Source: Chaetorhynchus papuensis (taxonomy: Eukaryota > Chordata > Aves > Passeriformes > Rhipiduridae). Taken from it: 64,000 bases of DNA. The notes beneath the pieces are model-generated. The model worked only from the letters and a program-made list of their open reading frames with translations, was not told where the DNA came from and ran no database searches. The DNA is taken from positions 620,001-684,000 of the forward strand of contig VWYX01000126.1 of the NCBI GenBank assembly GCA_013396525.1, written 5' to 3'. The translations under genes and the position numbers were made by a program. This document shows positions 37,035 through 47,720 of the stretch, piece by piece. Each line of letters begins with the position of its first letter. The stretch's first letter is position 1.

Positions 37035-37424
37035 CTATGAACAGAGGACTAGAGAACCTATGAGACCAGGCTAAGAGAGATGGGGTTCTTCAGCCTGGAG
37101 AAGAGAAGGCTCTGGAGAGACCTTTTAGACCATATTGCAGTACCTAAAGGGGGTTTGCAGCAAGGGTAGAATAGGGTTTTAAATTGAAAAGAGGGTGGGT
37201 TTAGATGAAATATTAGGAGGAGCTTTTTGCTCTGAGGGTGGTACACTGGAACAGGCTTTCTCAAGAGGTGGTAGAGGCCCCATCTCTGGGCACATTCGAG
37301 GTGAGCTTGGATGGGGATGTGGGTGACCTGACCCAGCTGAGATTTCCCTGCTTGTTGCAGGGGGATTGGATGGAGTAGATGATCCCTAAAGGTGCCTTCC
37401 AACCCGGACTGTTCTGATTCTGTG
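37035..37424 (+). mobile_element. CR1 retroposon, 5'-truncated, 3' UTR/ORF2 end
   Basis: The element follows the CR1 3' region over about 390 bp: 'gagagatggggttcttcagc' and 'ctggagaagagaaggctctg' (end of ORF2), 'ttttaaattgaaaagagggt', 'gagggtggtacactggaaca', 'agaggtggtagaggccccat', the 'gggggattggatggagtaga' block, 'tgccttccaaccc' and a terminal ATTCTGTG at 37417-37424. Stops and indels interrupt any reading frame, so it is inactive. A minus-strand frame of 114 codons over the same bases is a shadow. It lies about 1.6 kb from a CR1 in the opposite orientation. Confidence 0.92.
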
Positions 37425-37723
37425 TTTTCTGACTCTTTCAGGATATGTAAAGCCCCAGAGTTTTAATTATAAAGATTGGAATGGTGTGTGGGGTAAAGAA
37501 GATGACTTCTACAGCTGAATGTTTATCAAACTCTGGGATTTGAAGCCATTCTATGAAAAAACTAAGACATTTTCCTCTAAATCAACCTTTTTTTTTTTTT
37601 TTTCCCCTTGGTCATTTGCTTTAGTTTACATTTGGCATTCTCTAGGACGTCTTGTATGGTTTACTGAAAAGTTTGCTTTCCCTTTGGACCAATGAGCATA
37701 GCTTCATAAACTATGAAAAACAA
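37425..37723. repeat. Spacer with a 16-T run
   Basis: About 300 bp of AT-rich sequence after the CR1 3' end, including T16 at 37588-37603 followed by CCCC. No gene is seen. Confidence 0.6.
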
Positions 37724-37757
37724 CCCCTTCCCCCACTACCCACCCCACCCCAAACCC
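37724..37757 (-). other. G-quadruplex motif on the minus strand
   Basis: Reading the plus strand there are six C-runs of 3 to 5 (37724-37727, 37730-37734, 37739-37741, 37743-37746, 37748-37751, 37755-37757) separated by 2, 4, 1, 1 and 3 bases. The minus strand therefore has six G-runs of at least three with loops of 1-4, more than the four needed for a canonical quadruplex. The plus strand could form an i-motif. The motif is part of a longer C/A-rich low-complexity stretch (37721-37776). Any regulatory role is unknown. Confidence 0.75.
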
Positions 37758-37776
37758 AACAAAAAATCCCCCACCC

Positions 37777-39013
37777 TTCAGATGAAGGGGATGGATAACA
37801 TCAGTATTAGTTTGCTTTTAAGTATTGGAAGACCATATTATTTTTCTGTGGTTGTCAGAGGAAATAGCAAAATGTTCTAAACATTGCTAAGAAACGTGTT
37901 TAATACCTAAACAGGATCCTTTACCTTGGAAGTGTGTGAGGGATGGATTTAAAGGAGATTTATGTTGTTACAGAACTGTTAACTAATGACGCTGTGAAGA
38001 CTAGCATGTGTGTATATATTTATTTATTTATTGGAGTCTGTGAGTGTCTTCATGTAAAGTAATATGACATATAAAGAGCAAAAGCAGTTGTGGGTTTTTG
38101 GGTTTTTTTCTTTTTTTTTAATGATGATGTCTTTGAGCCAAGTTTACTAGAAAGCAGTTTACTAGCAAGATGGATAAAATGGGAAGACAAGTGATCTTCT
38201 TCCTTCATTTATTGGTAAATTGAACAGTTATTTTCATTGGTCATTTTCTGGTAAAAAAAAAAAAAAAAAAGGATGTAATGCTCAAAAAGCATAACACCAA
38301 AGCAGCAAAGATATGTTTAAACCTGTCCTAAACTACAGAGGGCACATGCAAACTCTCAAACTTTGTTCTTCCTTTATCAGGAAAATTGACTTCACAGATT
38401 CACATGGATTATACTGATTTACAGATTTCTGTGCTGAACTTGTCTCCTGGGACATGTGAATTCGTACAGGGAGTTCAGACACAAACATGGTTCAGAAATA
38501 GTGAGGTTCTGTGGAACAAGCTTTAATAAGCTTCCCAGTGGATCTGATGCACAGAGGTTTTAGTATCTGTACCTGTATCTTGCCCCACAGCTTGAAAGGG
38601 AAGATTTCGATTTGTTTTGTTAAATGATAGATGTTCTCTTCTACATAGTATCTGTTGTCACAGTGAAAGTTTGAAAGAACTGGCTGTGCATAATTCAAAT
38701 AAATGAACTAAGAAGGGAGAAAAATTTGTTTATGCTGAGGTGCAAATTGTAGATGTTAACATCAGTAGTTCACCAAAGAGGTTTAAAGAAGGCATGGTAT
38801 CTTTAATGGGTTGCTTGGGTCAGAACTACATTCTACAATTTTTTAAATATAACATGAAAATAAGAATGTTTTAGTCACGCAGAATGAAACTATTGTGTAG
38901 TTCAGAATACTTACAGTTTTGCTGATTTTAGTTAAATGGCATACACACATTACCTATTTTTTCTTATTGGTGTAAGCTTCATAATTTTTAAACTTAACTT
39001 GGTGTAAAATTAA
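37777..39013. other. AT-rich non-coding sequence with microsatellites
   Basis: It contains a (TTTA)n-type stretch at about 38012-38032, a T/G tract near 38092-38120, a 10-bp direct repeat agtttactag (38141-38150 and about 38156-38165) and an 18-A run at 38253-38270. No gene recognised. Confidence 0.6.
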
Positions 39014-39455
39014 GGAATCACAGGATGATTAGGGTTGGAATGGACCCCTGGAGATTATCCAGCCCAACTCCCCTGCCAAGGCATGGTCACCTAGAGCAGG
39101 TGACACAGGAGCCATCCAGGTGCCTTTGGAATGTCTCCAGAGGAGACTCCATGCTTTCCCTGGGCAGCCTGCTCCAGTGTTCTTCCAACCTCAACGTAAA
39201 GAAGCTCTTCCTCATGTTGAGGTGGAACTTCTTGTGTTTTAGTTTATGGCCATTGCTCCTTGTCCTGTTTCTGGACACGATGAATAGAGTCTGGCACCAT
39301 CCCCCTGACACCCACCTTTGAGATGTTTGTATGGACTGATGAGATCCCCTCTCAGTCTTTTCCAGACTAAACAGGCCCAGCTCTCGCAGTCTCTCCTTAT
39401 CAGAGAGATGTTCCAGACCCTGAACCATCTTTGTGGCCTCTGCTGGTCCCTTTTT

Positions 39456-39490
39456 TCAAGAAAGACAAGGTAGCTCCTTGTCTTTCTTGA
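39456..39490. repeat. Perfect 15-bp inverted repeat within CR1
   Basis: The left arm tcaagaaagacaagg (39456-39470) and right arm ccttgtctttcttga (39476-39490) are exact reverse complements around the 5-nt spacer tagct. The right arm fits the expected CR1 sequence at this point, while the left arm replaces what should be a different CR1 stretch. This is consistent with a local template switch that copied the opposite strand. Confidence 0.9.
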
Positions 39491-39500
39491 CCTGTTGAGA

Positions 39501-39790
39501 CTAGAATTGAACAGGGCACTCCTGATGTGGCCTCACTAGGGCCAGGTAGAGGGGAAGTTCACATCTGTTGACCTGCTGGCCACACTCCTCCTGATGCACC
39601 CCAGAATCCCATTGGCCCTCCTGGCAGCAAGGTCACTCTGCTGGCTCATAGTCAGCTTGTCATCCATCAAGACTCCCAGGTTCTCCTCTGCAGAGCTGCC
39701 CTCTAGAAGGACAGTCCCCAACCTGTACAGGTACCTGGCGTTATTCCTCCCTAGGTGCAGGACCTTACACTGGCCTTTGTTGAATACATC
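39501..39790 (-). pseudogene. CR1 ORF2 (reverse transcriptase C-terminal region), broken remnant
   Basis: Minus-strand translation gives the conserved C-terminal part of the CR1 ORF2 protein: motifs KVLHLGR near 39770, then LGVLMDDKLTMSQQ, ANGILGC and VASRS, typical of the region after the reverse-transcriptase palm domain. At about 39545 the frame shifts. The following family motif (an LVRPH-like stretch) continues in another frame and soon meets a TAG near 39501-39503. In life ORF2 encodes an endonuclease and reverse transcriptase for CR1 retroposition. The N-terminal endonuclease and the catalytic YADD-type region are absent here because of 5' truncation. It is non-functional. Confidence 0.88.
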
Positions 39791-39795
39791 TGTTT

Positions 39796-41639
39796 ATCTC
39801 CAAGTTCTTGAAAAATTTTGGAAAATTCACTGAAGGGAAAGAAGCGTAGAGAGATTTGGGCAGAGTAGCAGCTCAGTGATGTGGGATAGAACTGGGTGTA
39901 TAATTAGTTCCCTATATACTCTCCAGTGCTCATGTTTTCCTTGAAAACCAGATCCAGAATGGGTGACATTATTATGCACTGGGTTGGACTGAGATAGTAG
40001 TCAGCTGGCAGGTAATGTAGTATTTGATTGTAGCTGGTTAACAGAAGGACAAGAGGTTCAGAGGTTTTGGAGGCATCAAATAATCTTAATAGAGAACTTG
40101 GAAATTCACTGTGTGAAATTCAAAATAGGATGAATTGCTATTTGGAGAAACATGATTAGGAGAACATGTGCAAAGAGTAACTTTATTTGTAACCTGCTCC
40201 TTTGCAAAGTCACAGAAAAACTGTTCAGGATAAACTTAAATAGATCTGGAAAAGATAAATCATGGTAATCCTTCATCAGATTAGCACTTCTAGATGAGCC
40301 AGTCTTTTTTGTTCACTTTTGTTGGGGACCATTAGATATTGTGCCATTGTAAGGCATCTGTGTTGAGGCTATTCACTGAGCAGCTGTTGCTCGATTCTTT
40401 TAGTGTTGTCCTTGCCTCTTTGCTTTAAATAGGTTCCAGAAGTCTGAGCTTTACCTCTTAACACGCTTTTTGAGAAATGGCAGGGTGAATCTGAAAAGAC
40501 TTTACCTGAGGGTGAGGGCTTAGATATGCCAAACAGGCTTATTTCTTCCTTTTTGTAGTCAAAGAGCAACTTCAGGGATGTAACTTAAGCTATGTACTGT
40601 GTTTGCATACTTATAGCAGGTTTTAATTGTATTGAATTGCAAAAAATACCCAGTGGTAACTGAATGATACTTGCAGAAGCATTGCTTATCACTGACTGTC
40701 TCATGTCTTGCTGTAAGAAAAAGCCATGCTACCAGTTGCCAAGGGTAGGATTTAAAAACTCTGAGATACTATATTAAAATATGACATTAAAAAAATTAAC
40801 TTTCTCATGAATCCTTGTGTTCCTAGCATTTTAGCGCTTTTGAACTTTTCATTTGGACCAGTGTCTCTTTATAGAGATTTAGCTTCCTTTGGGTAAGAAT
40901 GCAATGTTTTGTGCACAAGGTCCTGCATGGAGAGGACAGTGGTGCTGGTCACTGGACATGTCTGCATACAGTACATTAGGGAATCATTTCATCTGCACTT
41001 ATGCGCAGAAAGAGGGGTGGGGAGACTAATTCTTTCCTTGCTTTTTAATTGTGTTTGTCTGAAATTGGTTACAAGGCTTACACTAAAGATACTCCTCAAG
41101 AGAATGTTAGTCCTGTGGGGATTTTCTTTAAGTCCACTGAGAGAGACTCTTTGTGGCATAGGACCAAGATGTAGGCCAAGTGGAAATACAGCAAAGTGAT
41201 TTAATAGAAAAGGTAATTCCTATTCAAACTGGATGGTCCCTTATTCATTTCCTCGGATTATCATCAAATTTATGTCACCAGCAAAGGAGCTTTATTGAGT
41301 TTCACAGATATATTCCTTTTGCTTTCATTGTCATTAGTTGGCACACTGACATTTTCATATGTGTCTCAGCTAATGCCTCAAAATTACTCCATCTACAAAT
41401 GTAACAATTGAACAGATAATTTTAATAAGATTCAGCTTGACTTCAGACTGCACTCCTTCCTTTCTTTATAGAATGCAAATTGTAACCTGTTTTTAAAGCC
41501 GTGCAATGCAGTGAACTTTAATGGGATTTGACAACATCATATTAAGCACAACAACTACGCATAATGTACCGAAAAATTGGACGTGAAATTGGAAACATAG
41601 CTGAGAACAAAGTAAATTTACATGGTTTGGTAGTTTGAA
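39796..41639. other. Non-coding sequence, no feature seen
   Basis: AT-rich. The 96-codon frame at 40909-41199 and others are without recognisable domains. No repeats stand out. Confidence 0.55.
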
Positions 41640-42070
41640 TGTCTGATATCATATTCTCTCATGCAAGCTCCATAAAAAGCAAGGGATTTAACAATGGATA
41701 TCAGCGGAAAGTGCTTTTAAAGTTAAAGCTGATGGATGGCTTGTCAAAAAAAATAATTGCATTGGTTGGAAAGTCGGGATGCGTGCTGAGGGGGAGAGAA
41801 CAGGATATACAGAGAGGATGATGGGAAGTGACAGTGGTCTGTCAAGAAGCAGTGGCTGCCCAGAGAAGTGTGAAGCCAGAGCTATAAGGTGGCAGAGTAG
41901 AACAGGCTGTCAGAGCGGGAAAGTGGCTTTAATACCCTGAAAAGCAAAGGAATCCGCCTGTCAGCCTTGCTCAGCCGTGCTGAAAGAGGAAAAGAACATG
42001 GCATGAAGTTAGAGACATTAAACGGGAAAAAAAGAGAGGCCAATGAAAGCCAGTGAGGAGGGGTGGTGAG
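41640..42070. other. Purine-rich, CpG-containing block of unknown nature
   Basis: The plus strand is richer in G and A than the surroundings and includes several CpGs (atcagcgg, agtcgggatgcgtgctg, cagagcggg, aatccgcc, cagccgtgc, aaacggg). It is not a repeat I know. It could be a conserved non-coding element or an old exon, and the longest frame (60 codons, 41639-41821) is not persuasive. Confidence 0.25.
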
Positions 42071-42732
42071 CTGTTATGTTTTTTAATAGACAAATGACAC
42101 ATTTCTAGGTGCAGCAAGAAAGCAAACTGTCTAAGAAATTTAGAACTGATTAGAGGCTTTTTTGAAAAAGAAATACAAGATGATCAGCATCTATTTCTGG
42201 CATTTTAAAATGTACCACACAGCCCTGTGACCTTCCCTTCACTTCCCTCTTGTGTAACTGTACTTGCCCATTGCTTCTCTGAGAGGCAGAAATGGTTTTG
42301 TCCCTGTAAGCATTGGAAGAACTTCGTGTTTCAACCAAAAGTAATTGTCTCAGAGGTCTCTTTTTAGCCATTTATAAGGTATTGGCTTGTAAGTCCAATT
42401 ATCAAGCTAACCAAACAGTTTTTCCTTGAAATTTTTTAAATGCTGAGGTTCATTTGGCTATACATCATTACGGTTTATACCTGGTACTAACGCAGTGCCA
42501 CACAAATTGCAGCACTCATAGACTTTAAAGGTTTTCCACAAATCTGGGAAATTTATTTATATTTTAAAGGTTGTAGAGAAAAACCCTGAATAACTGTCAG
42601 TACAGGTTTTAAAAATAAAATCAGTAATTTTGATATACAGTTTCCTGTTAGAATCTGTTACAAGTATCTTTTAAGAAGAAACGGGGAAAAGAGTAAAATA
42701 TAAAAAAAAAATTAAAATCTTTATGTAAATTT

Positions 42733-42751
42733 TATATATATATATATATAT
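42733..42751. repeat. (TA)n microsatellite, about 9.5 units
   Basis: An uninterrupted TA dinucleotide array within AT-rich DNA. It is a likely length-polymorphic marker. Confidence 0.9.
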
Positions 42752-44584
42752 GGTATTGGATAATGCATTAAAAGGAACTGTGCTTCCTAGCTGCTGTATG
42801 AGAAAGGCATTAGAAACACAGTTCATACTATAATTTTCAGTGGGTTGCTTTAATGTAACTGAAGAAATAATGTCCAGTAGAAAAATGCAAGTAAAAAGCA
42901 AGGTACAGCTCGTGCACCAGCATTCAGAAAATGCACATCACATGTTAAAGAAGTTCTGGAACACAAGTTGAAACATACTGAGTGAAATGAAAGCTGCAAG
43001 GAAATATTGTTAGGTAGATTTCAATACTTTTCAGGATTTGACTCAGTTTGTTGACAGAAGTTGTAAAATGCAATCAAGTTTCTGGGCGTGGCTTCACAGA
43101 ATTTGTTCTGATTGCTGCTAAGGCTATTTGGAAACAAAATGCGAGTTAGCAGTTCTCTTGTGAAATAGAAAAGGAAACAAGGTCATAGTTTTTGATCAAA
43201 AGCAATTCTAGATTTTGGGTCAAATGTCATTTGTAACAGAAGTCTAATTAAAATACAGACTTTTTAATATGTCTGTCCATATAATATTTTATGTATTATT
43301 TCTGTTGCACTGTGTTGAATTGGAGAATTCATTTTCTATCTACAAACACACATTATCTAATTAATGGAAAACAATTATGTCATGATTATAATACACAGAT
43401 TAAACCCCCATATAATTAGTTGCTCCCTTAGTGCGCTTGCTTCTTTTGTTGAATGTCATGTGTCTGAAAATTTATTGCATCCTGAAGGAGAAGCCCCCCA
43501 GTTAAAATGTTATAAGCATTACGTTACTAGTTCTTTGTTGAAACAACAGCAGAAAATTGAGAATATATTAGCACAGTGGAAAAATCTAGAGTGTTGCTAG
43601 GCATTTAAAACATATTTTAAAATACTGTATTGAAAGACAGCATTGTTTGCATTTGAGAATCAACATGTTCATTACTGTCTTTTATGTGTTAAGCATTGAA
43701 TGTATTTGCTTTGGGGGATATGTGGTGGCCCAGCTTTTGAGGATTCTCCATACTGGACCTAAAGGAAAGGACATTTTCTTTCTTCATGAGTGCAATTTCA
43801 AAATATTTAATGAAAAAAATCAAATAAGAATGTTCACTTCTCCTTCCCTCGTTAGCATCTATTGTAAAATTACAAAACTAAATAAATGAGGGAATTGCAG
43901 TAATCCATACCTGTTATGTCTAGGTATTTTATAATCTTCTAAAAGGGTGATGATGTTACAGATTGTATTTTTTTATCCAGGCACTTTCCTATAGTATTTG
44001 TTGCCAGTACATATGAGTACATTTCAATACACATATATAGTCTAAGTAAATGCCTGAATGATAAAACTCTCTACTTGGACAAAATGAGAAAAAAAACAAG
44101 CCCAAAACCCCAAACTGAACAAAAAAAAAGTGCCACAACACTCCTTTAGAGTTTGAATGGCATAATTTGCTTGCCAAGTAAGATACTCTTATTTCTCTCC
44201 TTCTTTAGTCAGTAGAAGTCCTACCCAGCAGGGGATGAATGCAATAGAAAGTGCTCTATCTGCTGGGCACAAACCTTTGATGTTAGACCTAGAACTATAA
44301 CCTGTGCTTGTTTTTCCTTACTCCTTAGACATTCAAAAAATCTGCACTGTTGCTTGCAATATAGTGGTTTTGTGTATTAATAGCTCTTTTGGTTTGCAAA
44401 TAACACCTCTTTGTGTCACTTTGTGGTTCCAGAAGGGTCACTGGTTTTTTACACTTCAGGAAGATTGCTGCTGTTATCTGTAAATCCATTGCTTGGACAA
44501 GAATGGGATTACATGATATGATTTAAAACAGTATCAGCTGTATTTTATTCTTCCATAAGGAAATGACCCTTTACTATATACAGC

Positions 44585-44601
44585 ATAAATAAATAAATAA
44601 A
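44585..44601. repeat. (AAAT)n microsatellite, about 4 units
   Basis: A short tandem array of ATAA/AAAT units. A similar array is at 61093-61111. Confidence 0.85.
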
Positions 44602-44698
44602 GCTTCTATGACAGACAGTAGCAGAGCATTTGCCTTTGTTACCTCAGAAGTACCTGAACAAAATGTCTTATTAAGCAAGGTATAAGGGGATTGAAAAG

Positions 44699-44730
44699 AA
44701 TAATAAATCAAATTAATAATAAATCAAATT
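44699..44730. repeat. Perfect 16-bp tandem duplication
   Basis: The unit aataataaatcaaatt occurs twice in exact head-to-tail copies (44699-44714, 44715-44730). This is probably a recent small duplication, because the copies are identical. Confidence 0.9.
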
Positions 44731-44868
44731 AGTTCTCATCTCAAGTTTGGAGCATCATATATAATGCTAGTAGTTAACTGTATAATAAAATGGATTTAAT
44801 GAGAAATCTAAATGTTAGCATTTAGATGTCTGTACTGTGGTAACTTGGAAATTGGCTTTGAAAGTTTA

Positions 44869-45113
44869 CAGAATCACAGAATATGCTGAGTTGGAAGGGA
44901 CTCACAAGCATCATCGAGTCCAACTGCTGGCCCTGGCACATTGACAGCCCCAAAAATCCCACTGTGTGCCTGAAAGCATTGTCCAAATACTTGAACTCTG
45001 TCAGGCTTGGTGCCATGACCACTTCCCTGGGGGGCCTGTTCCAGTGCCCAGCCATTTGTCAGTGGTCTTAGAGGTCTTCTCCAACCCAAATGAATCTATG
45101 ATTGTATGATTCT
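44869..45113. mobile_element. Compound CR1 with 3' tails facing outward at both ends
   Basis: From the left, 44869 to about 45053 is a minus-oriented CR1 3' region: the reversed octamer CACAGAAT, 'gctgagttggaagggactca', 'catcatcgagtccaactgct', 'gaactctgtcaggcttggtg' and 'ctgttccagtgccca'. From about 45062 to 45113 is a plus-oriented CR1 3' tail: 'agaggtcttctccaaccc', then AATCTATG and ATTGTATG octamers. The two parts are joined within about 10 bp, giving an element with inverted termini (agaatca to tgattct-like). Because both halves include the 3' terminus, this is not a simple 5' inversion of one copy. A second insertion into the first, or a chimeric transcript, is more likely. No coding capacity. 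Confidence 0.85.
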
Positions 45114-47569
45114 CCTTGTAAAGTTTTAAAATACAGCAGTGTGAAAATCACTTTTGCCTCTCTGCAGCAAGGTCAAACATATGAACATGTGGGGCCTAAA
45201 AGAAAGGGGAACCAATAGTGAATTATCTCTTGTAATTAAATACCTCAAACCAAAAGGGGTCTCATTTGTCTCATAATACTGGGTTTGTATGGAGTTAGAG
45301 TATTATTAAGCAGCATGGCCTGAAGTACTCAGCTACTTGCATGTGTTCACCTAAAAGACTTGAATGCAAAAATTGGTGGTAAACTGGACTCTGAGAGATG
45401 ATGAGGTACATAATTTTGATAGAAATGTTGCATATTTGTTGTTAGCCTGTGTGAGAATATTGCTTATTTCTAGGCAAAATTCTTTCTTCCATATAAATTC
45501 CATTGAGAAAGTAAAACTTACACCTTGGAACAGGTAACTCCTAGCAAGTAAGGAATCAATTTTCTAGTGTTCAAAATGCCCTGACCTTCCATTTCATTAT
45601 GCTTTACTGCTGATCTGCCTGCCCAAGATCCTCATATGAATTTCATCAAAATAATTTTGAAAAATTTATTTCTGTAATACCCTATGGGGTATGTAATTGC
45701 TTGCAAATAGGAAGTAGAAGATCAAGCTTCTGTTTGAATGACTCCAGGTCAAATTAAGATATGTGATACATCAAGGAATTTAAATTGTGCATCTTAAAGA
45801 CCTCCTTTCTCTCACTTGCAAAGTTTATATGTATTTCACTTTTGGTGTCCAGTTATATATATATTTATTTATATATATGTGTATGTGTGACATTATTGTA
45901 GGGATTAAATATATCAATCTTTGTAGAGAAAACAGTAGCATGTGATATTGCAGCAGTAGACGTGTTAACTTGATTTTTGTGTCTTTTATGGTTTTGGTAG
46001 AGAGCCAGACACAAGAGAAATCCTGCTTATGGTGGTCTAGAAGGCAGCAGAATTTTGAAGGTTTTTCAGCAGACTTCCTTCTCTTAGGTCTTAGAACAGA
46101 TTAGCTACTTCTTAGTTTGTCTAAATTTAGCTTTTCACCTATTAGAATTTTCACTTGTTCGAATATTTCCTTTGTTTTATTAAGTATGAGAGAAGATATA
46201 TATAAATTGTGTCCTTCTAGCTGGTGTAAAGGATCAGGTTAACAAATGTATTGGGTGTTAATGAAATGAGGTTTATACAATGCCTGAACCTGTATCAGTT
46301 GTACATGCACTCTAGGTTTCTCCAGCCTGTGTTTCTCTTGCTAATTATTCCCGCTTAGGGTTTTGCTCAAATTTAGGTATGTGAGGTGGTATAAAAGCAT
46401 TCTGTCATGCTGAGAAGGAGCAGTAGTAGGAGCTTGCCTCTTTCCATTTTAATTTCTGGGAGAAATCAGCCTTGCATGACAGCGATGCTCTCTTTTCCCG
46501 TTTGTGCTGTTTAGTAGGAAAGGGCTGGATGTGCACGTGACACGGGGCAGTTTTGGGATAGGGTGCCTGGACTAGTTTACTGTAGTGAAGGGTGTCTCTT
46601 AGAAATCTGGTGTAGAGATTTCCTCTCTCGCCATCCCCTTAAAGAGCTGGAGGCAGGCGTGCCTGACTGCTGTTGGATACTGACTCGTCTCTGGCCTGGG
46701 ACGGGAAACAAGAAGAAGAAGATAGCATAGAGGAAAAGCTAGTTGCTTTTGTCAGTAGCTCCTACAGACTTCAGGCGTTTCCACCTGATACCCAGTAATG
46801 ATAGAAACACCTTAGTAACATCATTTGAAGGTCTGTTTGAAATATTAGTAGAGGGGATCAAAGCCTTGGGAATTTGCTCAAACATGACTGTAGCTGCATA
46901 AATAACAGATACTAACTTCCTTTTCTTCATTGAACAAGTCATGTCCTGAAGGCTTCTGTAACTCACTATGAACCAATATTCTGCTTAGATACTGCTTTTA
47001 TGTAATATAATTTTATATGTCTTAAACCTTGTCAAAAAGGTCATGCAATCCATTACTATGTCTGTTCCAGGTGTTTGGTTTTTTTTAACACAGAAGTGAT
47101 TTTTATTTCCTTTAGACCCCCTTTGTAACAAAACTGAATTTGTTATGTTAGATTCTTCTTGCTCATCTAGTTTCTCTTGTTCTTAATACAGCCAAATGTT
47201 TTCTTGGCATTCTCTCCCCTTCCCTCTGTAGGTGTGGGGTGTTTTATTCTGCTGAATTTGGTGTTTCCTTCCAGCAAGTAAGGACCCCTAAAGATACAAG
47301 GGCATTGAAAAATATAAAACTGGTCAAGATAAATGGCAAAAAACACCATGCATAAATAAAGTACCCCCTTCCCTCTCTCTCCTTCTCCCCCACCTCCCAA
47401 AATGAACAATGATTGTGTGGTTGAAGACCTGGCTGAATAAGTATGTCAGGTACTGATTGGAAGAATGATAAATGGAGTGACCTAACAAAGGATTGACTTC
47501 TCCAAAAGACAGGCCTTTTTTAATGGATGGAAAGGGAGGAAGCCTCATTTAGAAGGGAAAGGCTGTTGG
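45114..47569. other. Non-coding sequence with AT microsatellite and pyrimidine tract
   Basis: No gene recognised. Includes an interrupted TA/TTTA array at about 45854-45890 grading into TGTATGTGTG, and a pyrimidine-rich tract (about 47364-47398) whose complement yields G/E/R-rich shadow frames (80 and 74 codons). Confidence 0.55.
45854..45890. repeat. Interrupted (TA)n/(TTTA)n/(TG)n microsatellite
   Basis: TATATATATAT, then TTATTTATATATATAT, then GTGTATGTGTG. A compound simple repeat. Confidence 0.85.
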
Positions 47570-47720
47570 CAGTGCAGATATGACAAAGGGGAAGTCGACA
47601 ACCATTGATTTACGTTCGGGAATGACAGTTGAAAAATTCAACAATAATCATGACAAATGAGAAGCGATGCAGTCAGAGGAAAAAATGCCAATACGTTAAG
47701 CCTGAGAAGAAATGCCAAGG
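47570..47720. promoter_or_regulatory. Possible conserved non-coding element
   Basis: About 150 bp of complex sequence with retained CpGs (gaagtcgac, tttacgttcggga, gaagcgatg, aatacgtt) in an otherwise CpG-poor area, with no simple repeats and no long open frame. Compositional evidence only. Confidence 0.25.

Larger units (their letters stand above)
39014..39795 (-). mobile_element. CR1 retroposon, about 780 bp, with ORF2 3' end
   Basis: In reverse orientation the sequence begins with the CR1 3' tail ('aatcacaggatgattagggt', 'tggaatggacccctggagat', 'cagcccaactcccctgcc'), continues through the 3' UTR ('ggcagcctgctccagtgttc', 'agctcttcctcatgttgag') and ends in the 3' part of ORF2. This is the longest CR1 copy in the window. 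It is 5'-truncated, as most CR1 copies are, because target-primed reverse transcription usually stops early. It has frameshifts and stops, so it is inactive. A perfect 15-bp inverted repeat inside it (39456-39490) is not part of the usual CR1 sequence. Confidence 0.93.
42071..44868. other. AT-rich non-coding sequence with microsatellites
   Basis: No gene recognised. The 78-codon frame at 43364-43600 has a Q/K/E-rich end (LKQQQKIENILAQWKN) but no splice or domain support. It holds an A/C-rich tract at about 44087-44130 and short AAAT and 16-bp repeats listed separately. Confidence 0.5.

Noticed and set aside
37058..37402. 114-codon minus-strand frame
   Set aside because: It is antisense to a recognisable CR1 element.
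39025..39428. Frames of 98 codons (plus) and 113 codons (minus)
   Set aside because: They lie in the CR1 3' region. The true coding remnant is ORF2 further along on the minus strand.
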